Positions 1 through 5,481 of a stretch of DNA of 6,047 bases are shown here, one piece after another. Made by a program: the position numbers and the translations under genes. This DNA comes from Porphyromonadaceae bacterium (GTDB lineage: Bacteria; Bacteroidota; Bacteroidia; Bacteroidales; Tannerellaceae): assembly GCA_003517945.1 (NCBI GenBank), contig DOZP01000253.1, positions 4,141-10,187 of the forward strand, in the 5' to 3' direction. The notes beneath the pieces were generated by a model. That model searched no databases. It was not told the origin of the DNA and saw only the letters and a program-made list of their open reading frames with translations. The stretch's first letter is position 1. Each line of letters opens with the position of its first letter.

Positions 1-1
1 C

Positions 2-61
2 GAAGCGGTAAAATATGCTATTCGTGCAGGTATTTTCGATATTGCAGAATATTATATTTAG
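2..61 (+). CDS. 3' end of an unidentified protein gene (partial)
   Basis: An open frame enters from the left edge and stops at TAG (59-61). It gives the 19-residue C-terminus EAVKYAIRAGIFDIAEYYI, a plausible amphipathic helix with ordinary Bacteroidota codon use. The other two forward frames look less protein-like here. Too little is present to name the product. It converges on the minus-strand membrane protein gene, with 81 bp between the two stop codons. That gap is AT-rich and holds only weak inverted repeats, so no convincing shared terminator can be called. Confidence 0.45.
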   Translation, partial: EAVKYAIRAGIFDIAEYYI

Positions 62-142
62 AATGCAAAATGTGTATTAAATATTATTTTAATTCAATGA
101 AACAGCAGGGAGTTTTGATAATACTGTTTTAAATCAAGATCA

Positions 143-1330
143 TTAGAGTGGTTTTTTCCATGAGGGGATAAGGACTTTAGACGGCATATGGTATCCGTTT
201 TTCTCCATACTTAAAAAATAAAACAGAAACGGAAAACATGCGCTGTAATAGGCAATATCATACAAATTTTCAAACAGGAAAGGTTTAAGTCCTTCATTTA
301 TAATCGTTTCTATTGAAACTAAAAAAGTAACGGCGAACAGGATAAAACTACTCCAAAAAAACAACTGTCTTTCGGTTTTCAAGGAAAAAGCTGCATAGAT
401 CGTCAATATAAAACAGACGATAGCTGCCCATGCATTGCCCGAACCATGTGTCGTTTGAAGACTCCAAGAGGCTATTAACGGTTCGTAACCCCATATAACA
501 AACGGAATGAACGGAACGATAAAGCCTGTCAAACAGAGCAGTACGAATAAAATTTTATCGCGCCATGAAAAGTGAAGCCAATACGGCCAGAAGAACAAAA
601 ACAGCGGAATGATAACAAAAATGCGCGTACACATCAATAATCCGATCGTAAAGGCCGTAATCAATTTATGCCTTTGCCAAAGTAAAGGATAACGAAGCAG
701 CAGGATCATAAAAATCATTGCCAAAAACATATTGCTCAACAGGTCGCTCCGCATGGCGCAATGGTACCAAAAGGCGGGAGACATTGCCATCAGTCCGATA
801 TAGAGCAAACTCCGTGATTTAAAGTGTAAAAATAACGCAACAAACAATAGAATAAGACAAAAGAGTTGCGAATACCCCACATCGCCTAAACCGTAAAAAG
901 GTAAGTGGAAAATCGCCCAGACGGGAAAAACAGAAAGATTATGCTCCATGTGCGTCTGCGACAGATACGGATTGATTCCTTGCAACAGATAATCGTTCCA
1001 GTTATGTAAACCCGATGCTCTGTCTACATTTACCGATTGATAATCAATGAAATGAAGCAATAAAACATTCATAATCAAAATACCGGCACAGCCTGTGAAA
1101 TATAAAATAGTTGCCCATTTGGGGCATTTGAGTAATTTTTTCAACAAAAAGAAAATGCAACAAACAACTGCCAAATAGAAAAGCGAAATCCATAATGAGC
1201 TTACAGATAAAGGATTATATTTTAGAATAAAGATCATATTGACATAAAAATAAATCAATATTCCACCTATCAATTTGAAATCATACTGATACGGTGTATT
1301 GTCTCTTTTGATTGCCGGAAATAACATCAT
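143..1330 (-). CDS. Polytopic membrane protein, GT-C glycosyltransferase-like
   Basis: This encodes a 395-residue integral inner-membrane protein with about nine or ten hydrophobic segments, for example near residues 20-36, 46-67, 73-94, 153-170, 198-213, 223-247, 258-280, 299-316 and 325-340. After the third segment lies a loop with D103 and the pattern W-N-D-Y-L-L-Q-G-I-N-P-Y (111-122). This resembles the D...W..L..G.NPY signature of polyprenyl-phosphate-sugar-dependent GT-C enzymes such as the GT87/DUF2029 group. A second polar motif, RSDLLSN (194-200), lies just before another segment. The likely role is therefore transfer of a sugar from a lipid carrier on the periplasmic face, but this is inference from weak motifs. 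I prefer the ATG-ATG at 1330, because the bases just upstream are A-rich (CCTATAAAAAT). An in-frame GTG at 1396 would add 22 residues and cannot be excluded. The gene is transcribed away from the glycan-degradation genes and probably has an unrelated role. Confidence 0.72.
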   Translation of the reverse strand: MMLFPAIKRDNTPYQYDFKLIGGILIYFYVNMIFILKYNPLSVSSLWISLFYLAVVCCIFFLLKKLLKCPKWATILYFTGCAGILIMNVLLLHFIDYQSVNVDRASGLHNWNDYLLQGINPYLSQTHMEHNLSVFPVWAIFHLPFYGLGDVGYSQLFCLILLFVALFLHFKSRSLLYIGLMAMSPAFWYHCAMRSDLLSNMFLAMIFMILLLRYPLLWQRHKLITAFTIGLLMCTRIFVIIPLFLFFWPYWLHFSWRDKILFVLLCLTGFIVPFIPFVIWGYEPLIASWSLQTTHGSGNAWAAIVCFILTIYAAFSLKTERQLFFWSSFILFAVTFLVSIETIINEGLKPFLFENLYDIAYYSACFPFLFYFLSMEKNGYHMPSKVLIPSWKKPL

Positions 1331-1448
1331 ATTTTTATAGGAACTTTTAATAATATAAGTTTTCAGCAAAAGTCGAAGCCCAAAGTTCCATATCACAAAT
1401 CATTGATAAACAGTCATGATAGGTCCTATTGTATATCTTTTGCAGGCG

Positions 1449-1480
1449 CAAAGATAGCCAATGCTTCGTGATCCGGCAAA
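1449..1480 (-). promoter_or_regulatory. Bacteroidota-type promoter for the membrane protein gene
   Basis: Read on the minus strand, TTTG (1480-1477) is followed after 20 bp by TATCTTTG (1456-1449). This matches the Bacteroides consensus of TTTG at -33 and TAnnTTTG at -7, including its usual spacing. Transcription should start near 1443. That leaves a leader of about 45 nt if the GTG at 1396 is used, or about 110 nt if the ATG at 1330 is used. Confidence 0.75.
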
Positions 1481-1530
1481 TTATGTAAATTTTTTTTAAC
1501 CGGGATGCATTAAAAATGTTGAGTTCGCAT

Positions 1531-1538
1531 TATCTTTA
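1531..1538 (+). promoter_or_regulatory. Possible -7 box upstream of the ThuA-like remnant
   Basis: TATCTTTA differs from the Bacteroidota -7 consensus TAnnTTTG only in its last base. It lies 22 bp before the ATG at 1561, in the divergent intergenic region. No TTG or TTTG is seen at the expected -33 distance, so it is a weak call. If real, it would drive the lipoprotein ORF and the GH106 gene behind it, since no other promoter-like sequence is seen before 1812. Confidence 0.35.
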
Positions 1539-1560
1539 CAAACTAATTTCAATAAATTGT

Positions 1561-1797
1561 ATGATGAAGAAAATCGGCTTTATTTTACTTGTTTGCCTTA
1601 TTGTATTTCCTGTGTTGAATTCCTGTCAGAAAAAAAAAGTGCCCCATGTTTTGTTAATTACCGGAGGGCATGGTTATGATGAGGCGGCTTTTAACGAAAT
1701 GCTGGAAAAGTTGCCTGTCACGTACGATCATGTAAAGCATCCTGACGCACACGCCTTTTTGAATATTCTTTCACAGGCGTTGCTTTGGGTTTCATAA
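1561..1797 (+). pseudogene. Lipoprotein with an internally deleted ThuA-like domain
   Basis: The ORF encodes 78 residues. It starts with a lipoprotein signal peptide: MMKK, a hydrophobic stretch 6-18 and the lipobox L-N-S-C with Cys22 as lipidation site. The residues after the Cys are QKKK; they lack the acidic stretch typical of surface export, so a periplasmic location would be expected. Residues 29-63 match the start of a ThuA-like domain (trehalose-utilisation family, class I amidotransferase-like fold): strand VLLITGGHGYDEAAF, then YDHVKHPDAH. Normal members continue for well over 100 residues with a YDVVVLYD-type strand, but none of this is present. Instead the ORF ends in AFLNILSQALLWVS, which resembles the usual C-terminal helix of ThuA domains (a pattern like hpaf..lL..ailWa). 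This suggests an in-frame internal deletion that joined both ends. An ORF starting at 1516 would add 15 residues before the signal peptide, so ATG 1561 is chosen. The stop lies 14 bp before the GH106 start, indicating an operon. The product is unlikely to fold as a ThuA domain. Confidence 0.68.
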
Positions 1798-1811
1798 AAA
1801 TAGATAACCGT

Positions 1812-4800
1812 ATGAAACAAATGAATTATTTTTTATTACAGGCATTAATGACATGTTGTTTTAGTACGTTGATGGTTCCGGCTATGGCGCAGGAACTATC
1901 AACTACCCAGGCGCCGGCCGTGCCATCCGGTCGCGAGCTGAACCGTCCTTTCGGCGATTATGACAAAGAGGCGTTTCAATCGCCTCCGAAAGTGTATTAT
2001 CCGGAAACCTGGTTTCACTATATAGGGGGCAATGTATCTCTGAAAGGTATTACGGCCGATCTGGAGGCGATTGCCCGTTCCGGTATCTCGGGAATACAAT
2101 TGTTTCACGGACAGTTTGGCGGCCCATGGCCCGGAGTGGAACCGCAGATAGCCTGTCTTAGCTCGTTGTGGGATGATGCGGTGAAGCATACTGCGGAAGA
2201 ATGCCGCCGTTTAGGTTTGCGTTTTACCATGCAGAATTGTCCGGGTTGGGCAATGTCGGGCGGCCCGTGGATCGAACCGTCCAATGCGATGCGCCATCTG
2301 GTTTATAGCCGGACGGATCTGACGGCTGACTCCCGGATATCCGGAGCGAAATTGCCAAAGCCTCAGTTGGGCGAAGAGGAATGGCGCGATTACAAGGATA
2401 TAGCCGTACTTGCATTTCCGACTCCCGAAGGCGATACCGGTGAACCGTTAAAACCACAAGTCATAAAAAGTAATCACGAATTACAATGGGAAGATTGTTT
2501 GTCCGGCGGTTTGAAAGAACCGTTCCGGTTTTCTCCCGTATCGACAGACAATCCGCATTGGATCGAAGTTTCGTTTGAAGAGCCTGTCGTGCTCCGTACG
2601 GTAGAATTTCCGTCGATTAACGGCATGAGTCATGGCTGGTGTTATGAACCGGGAGTGACTGTCACGATACAAGCCGTCATGCCCGACGGAAAATTACGGG
2701 ATATACTGTGTGCGGAGATGCCGCAGGCCAGTTGGCAGGATGACCGGCCCGTTTCATTTGCCTGTTCCGAAATGCCGGACGTATCCGCATACCGGATTTC
2801 GTTCGCGAACCGGCATGACCTGGCACTTCAGTCGCTCCGGTTATTTTCGGCTGCCCGTCAGAACAACTGGGAAGCGGAAGCCGGATGGACGTTACGCAGT
2901 ATTGAGCGTTCGGGAGAGCATCCGGAACAATCCGCGTCGGCTTATATTCCTTTTGATAAGGTGACGGATCTGTCAGACAAGATGGATGCGGAGGGACAAC
3001 TGAATTGGGAACCTCCTAAGGGTAAATGGACGGTATTACGAATTGGTCATGTGAATACGGGTATGCGCAATGGTCCGGCACCTCCCGAAGGTACAGGGTG
3101 GGAATGTGATAAACTTTCCGTGTCCGGCCCGGATGCCCAGTTTGCCGGATATATCGGTCGCCTTTCCGGAAATGACGGCCCGCTTGCGGGAGGATTGCTG
3201 AATGGCATGTTGATGGATAGCTGGGAATGTAAGACCCAGACTTGGACAAACAATATGGAAAATGAATTTCAACGTGTTGCCGAATATTCGCTTCGGAAAT
3301 GGTTGCCGGCTGTATTCGGCTATGTTGTGAATGATACGGAGACGACGAAACGTTTTTTGCGTGACTGGCGCGCCACTTTGGGAGATCTTTTTACCAACAG
3401 GTTTTACGGGCGGATGGCCGAACATGCAAAAAACAACGGAATGTCTATAACCTATGAAACTGCGGCGGGCGATATATTTCCGGCAGATATACTGGAATAT
3501 TATAAGTATGCCGATGTGCCGATGTGTGAATTTTGGCAGCCGCTGGCTGAAAATTATGTCGGTTCGCTTAATTTCAAACCGGTCAAACCGACCGCCTCCG
3601 CCGCCCGTATCTACGGCAAACCGCGTGTGGCCGCCGAAGCGTTTACTTCATTTGCACTTACCTGGGATGAACACCTGGATATGTTGAAGGAAGTTGCCAA
3701 TATAAACAGTGTGGAGGGGGTCACTCATCTGGTATTCCATACGTATACACATAATCCGCAGACTCCGTTCCTGCCTCCGGGAACATCGTTCGGTTCGGGA
3801 ATCGGCACTCCTTTTCTGCGTGGGCAGACCTGGTGGAAGTATATGCCCGAATTGAATGCATACTTGGCGCGTTGCAGCTATCTGCTGGAACGTGGGAAAC
3901 CGGTTTCGGACGTACTTTGGTATCTGGGTGATGAAATGAATCACAAACCCGATCAGGAAATACCGTTTCCGGAAGGATTCAGGTATGACTATTGTAATCC
4001 GGACGTATTACTGAACCGTCTGGCTGTGCACGACGGAATGATCGTTACCCCGGAGGGCATCCGTTATCGTGTACTGTGGATGCCGGACGCGCCGCGGATG
4101 TTACCGCAGACGCTGGAAAAATTGTATGCATTGATCAACGAAGGCGCGACTGTTATCGGCGATGCTCCCGAAGGACTTATTACGTTAACGGGCGGAAAAA
4201 GCGCACAGCAGCGATTTGATGTTGCCGTGAATAATATCTGGGGTAAAAATCCGCAGAAAGGAATTCGCAAAGTCGGCAAAGGAATGGTTTTGTCGGAAAT
4301 GTCCATTGGCGAAGCGTTGCAAGCGCTTGAAATGGAACCGGATGTGAAAGGCGGTGATGCATTATGGGTACACCGCCGGATTGACGGAGCGGATTGGTAT
4401 TTTGTTTGTGCGCCGGAAGGAAAGGGTTTTAAAGGGACGCTTGATTTTCGCTCCGCTGGAGCCGTTGAGCTTTGGGATCCGGTGACGGGTACGGTTACAC
4501 CGAAGTATGGAGACCGGAACGGAAACCGGACATCCGTATCACTCGATCTGCTGCAGGCCGGTTCCTGTTTTCTGGTATTCAGGCCGGAAACAGATGCAAA
4601 AGATAGAGTTTCCGTAACAAACGAGTCCGCAACCATGACGCCTCTTAAAACGCTTGGTGAATCTTGGACTTTGTCATATCCTTCCGGATGGGGAGCTCCT
4701 CCTTATCGTCTGGACGTGACGGAGGCTATTCGCGCCGGAACAAATACGTTAATGATAGAAGTGACGGGCACCTGGTTTAACCGCCTGGTCTATGACGCGC

Positions 4801-4907
4801 GGCAACCTGAAGAGATTCGTAAGACATGGACCATCAACGGGCCTTCAAAAGATGCGGAATTAAGAGACAGCGGTTTATTAGGGCCGGTCGTCCTTTCTTC
4901 CAGATAG
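1812..4907 (+). CDS. Secreted GH106-type glycoside hydrolase (alpha-L-rhamnosidase family)
   Basis: The product has 1031 residues. Residues 1-27 are a signal peptide ending in AMA-Q, so it is periplasmic or exported. Residues 64-160 carry the family's N-terminal barrel signature: W67-F-H-Y, G73-N, GITADLEAI (79-87), GISGIQLF (91-98), then QNCPGW (141-146) and SGGPW (149-153). Residues about 228-348 look like an inserted discoidin/F5-8-like beta-sandwich. The barrel resumes with the most conserved blocks: MDSWE (468-472), TYET (547-550), MCEFW (571-575) and AAEAFTS (607-613). E472, E549, E573 and E609 are candidate catalytic or metal-binding acids; I cannot assign them. Residues 696-790 form an alpha/beta domain, and 940-1031 the C-terminus with PYRLDVTEAI, NRL and GLLGPV. 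GH106 enzymes remove alpha-L-rhamnose from complex glycans; the substrate here is not known. An odd point is that the C-terminal sugar-binding-like sandwich seems shortened at GWGAP/PYRLD (959-968). Start: ATG 1812 begins the signal peptide directly; a TTG at 1785 is less likely. Confidence 0.85.
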   Translation: MKQMNYFLLQALMTCCFSTLMVPAMAQELSTTQAPAVPSGRELNRPFGDYDKEAFQSPPKVYYPETWFHYIGGNVSLKGITADLEAIARSGISGIQLFHGQFGGPWPGVEPQIACLSSLWDDAVKHTAEECRRLGLRFTMQNCPGWAMSGGPWIEPSNAMRHLVYSRTDLTADSRISGAKLPKPQLGEEEWRDYKDIAVLAFPTPEGDTGEPLKPQVIKSNHELQWEDCLSGGLKEPFRFSPVSTDNPHWIEVSFEEPVVLRTVEFPSINGMSHGWCYEPGVTVTIQAVMPDGKLRDILCAEMPQASWQDDRPVSFACSEMPDVSAYRISFANRHDLALQSLRLFSAARQNNWEAEAGWTLRSIERSGEHPEQSASAYIPFDKVTDLSDKMDAEGQLNWEPPKGKWTVLRIGHVNTGMRNGPAPPEGTGWECDKLSVSGPDAQFAGYIGRLSGNDGPLAGGLLNGMLMDSWECKTQTWTNNMENEFQRVAEYSLRKWLPAVFGYVVNDTETTKRFLRDWRATLGDLFTNRFYGRMAEHAKNNGMSITYETAAGDIFPADILEYYKYADVPMCEFWQPLAENYVGSLNFKPVKPTASAARIYGKPRVAAEAFTSFALTWDEHLDMLKEVANINSVEGVTHLVFHTYTHNPQTPFLPPGTSFGSGIGTPFLRGQTWWKYMPELNAYLARCSYLLERGKPVSDVLWYLGDEMNHKPDQEIPFPEGFRYDYCNPDVLLNRLAVHDGMIVTPEGIRYRVLWMPDAPRMLPQTLEKLYALINEGATVIGDAPEGLITLTGGKSAQQRFDVAVNNIWGKNPQKGIRKVGKGMVLSEMSIGEALQALEMEPDVKGGDALWVHRRIDGADWYFVCAPEGKGFKGTLDFRSAGAVELWDPVTGTVTPKYGDRNGNRTSVSLDLLQAGSCFLVFRPETDAKDRVSVTNESATMTPLKTLGESWTLSYPSGWGAPPYRLDVTEAIRAGTNTLMIEVTGTWFNRLVYDARQPEEIRKTWTINGPSKDAELRDSGLLGPVVLSSR

Positions 4908-4911
4908 ATTG

Positions 4912-4930
4912 CGGGATTTTCCCGTTTTTT
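4912..4930 (+). terminator. Intrinsic terminator after the GH106 gene
   Basis: CGGGA (4912-4916) and TCCCG (4920-4924) form a perfect 5-bp, GC-rich stem with a TTT loop, followed by six T (4925-4930). It starts four bases after the stop codon. It ends the transcript that carries the ThuA-like remnant and the GH106 gene, so the BNR_4 gene downstream should have its own promoter. Confidence 0.75.
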
Positions 4931-5170
4931 ATATAATCGGATAAATCTTTGTTGGCTTTATTCAGGATATTGAATAAAAAAGATGTGTTTACCTTTATCT
5001 GATAGAATCTGAACAGGAAATTTTCAGTTTGCGAATGTGCTTATTAATATGCTGATTATCAATATTTTGAAGTTTTTTGAGGTTTGTATGATATTGAAAT
5101 GATAATAATCCGGTGGCGTCATAATCATCCTCTTATTATTATTTTAATGATTTTATGTTTTTTTGTGCTG
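4931..5170. other. AT-rich intergenic stretch, no gene seen
   Basis: This stretch is strongly AT-rich, with many stops in all frames and no ORF with recognisable protein features. It has short near-repeats such as GATATTGAA (twice) and a weak imperfect inverted repeat (ATAATCAT against ATGATTTTAT, about 5121-5156) ahead of a T run. I see no clear promoter or RNA element in it. It could be upstream control DNA for the module that follows, or remains of an eroded gene. Confidence 0.5.
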
Positions 5171-5175
5171 AAAAA

Positions 5176-5193
5176 TTATGTTGGACAACATAA
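5176..5193. promoter_or_regulatory. 18-bp palindrome, possible operator
   Basis: TTATGTTG (5176-5183) and CAACATAA (5186-5193) are perfect 8-bp inverted repeats around a 2-bp centre (GA). The site lies 6 bp upstream of the -7 box at 5200 and covers the area where a -33 element would be. A dimeric DNA-binding regulator bound there would be expected to control this promoter, either blocking or assisting polymerase. The regulator is not in the window. The palindrome is seen directly; its function is inference. Confidence 0.5.
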
Positions 5194-5207
5194 ATGTATT
5201 ATCTTTG
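5181..5207 (+). promoter_or_regulatory. Bacteroidota-type promoter of the small RNA/leader
   Basis: TATCTTTG (5200-5207) is a perfect TAnnTTTG -7 box. A TTG at 5181-5183 could be the upstream element, but the 16-bp gap is shorter than the usual 19-21 bp, so activity may depend on a bound factor. The start site should be near 5213. Confidence 0.65.
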
Positions 5208-5212
5208 TACTG

Positions 5213-5283
5213 TGTTTTTCATGGTATTAGATTTAAGGTTAACAATGAAGATTGAGGTTGTCGTGAGACAACCTTTCTTTTTT
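5213..5283 (+). ncRNA. Candidate ~70-nt small RNA or terminated leader
   Basis: A transcript starting about 6 nt after the -7 box would run through a short AT-rich stretch with GATTTAAGGTTAACAATGAA and end at the strong hairpin at 5255-5274. The 3' end at the T run gives a length of roughly 70 nt. Either it is a stand-alone sRNA, or it is the 5' leader of the BNR_4 gene, stopped early unless antitermination occurs. The AUG-started reading frame inside it (5221-5331, 36 codons) runs straight through the terminator and shows no protein-like features, so I do not call it coding. The overall arrangement reminds me of short leader or sRNA modules that recur between Bacteroidales genes, but I cannot check this. 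The start is predicted from the promoter only. Confidence 0.5.
5255..5283 (+). terminator. Strong intrinsic terminator with GNRA tetraloop
   Basis: AGGTTGTC (5255-5262) pairs perfectly with GACAACCT (5267-5274) across the loop GTGA, which as RNA is a GNRA tetraloop closed by a C-G pair. G5254 and T5275 could add a wobble pair. The tract TTTCTTTTTT follows at 5274-5283. No gene ends just upstream, so it must terminate a short untranslated transcript or attenuate read-through into the gene at 5482. Confidence 0.8.
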
Positions 5284-5340
5284 AAAAAAGTCAATGAATT
5301 TTTTTTGGAAAATCATGTTTCCTGTGAGTAGTATTCTGTA

Positions 5341-5358
5341 GCCGGTTCCGCCGGTTTC
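5341..5358 (+). repeat. Imperfect 9-bp tandem repeat
   Basis: GCCGGTTCC is followed directly by GCCGGTTTC (8 of 9 bases identical) and then GCC. It is a small GC-rich island in otherwise AT-rich intergenic DNA. The two CCGG cores can also pair as a 4-bp stem. No function can be assigned; it may be chance. Confidence 0.35.
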
Positions 5359-5450
5359 GCCTCAAATGGAAAATTGCTGATCAAATAATAAAAATACATA
5401 AAAAGACGCGGGAGTGCGCTAAAACCGTAAACGTATTCTATTAAAGTCTA

Positions 5451-5458
5451 TACATTTG
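5451..5458 (+). promoter_or_regulatory. Possible -7 box of the BNR_4 gene
   Basis: TACATTTG fits TAnnTTTG exactly and lies 23 bp before the ATG at 5482, giving a leader of about 18 nt. No TTG or TTTG is visible about 20 bp upstream, so this promoter may be weak, activator-dependent or a chance match. If it is real, the gene does not depend on read-through from the terminator at 5255-5283. Confidence 0.4.
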
Positions 5459-5481
5459 ACAAATGAAAAAATCAAAATCAA

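Noticed and set aside
76..129. Weak inverted repeats between the convergent genes (ATTAAA/TTTAAT; AAACAG/CTGTTT)
   Set aside because: The stems are AT-only or only 6 bp with an 18-nt loop, so they are not convincing as a bidirectional terminator.
1785..1811. Upstream TTG start that would extend the GH106 protein by nine residues
   Set aside because: It would overlap the preceding ORF and put charged residues before an otherwise normal signal peptide; ATG 1812 is the simpler start.
4064..4636. Long antisense open frame (190 codons) inside the GH106 gene
   Set aside because: It lies wholly opposite conserved GH106 coding sequence, its translation is rich in Ser/Pro/Arg with no recognisable domain, and long antisense frames are common in higher-G+C coding DNA. 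The same applies to the other antisense and shifted frames between 1899 and 4362.
5221..5331. 36-codon ORF beginning in the small RNA
   Set aside because: It reads through the terminator stem and the T/A tracts, which explains its V-V-V and F-F-F runs. It has no clear ribosome-binding context or domain.
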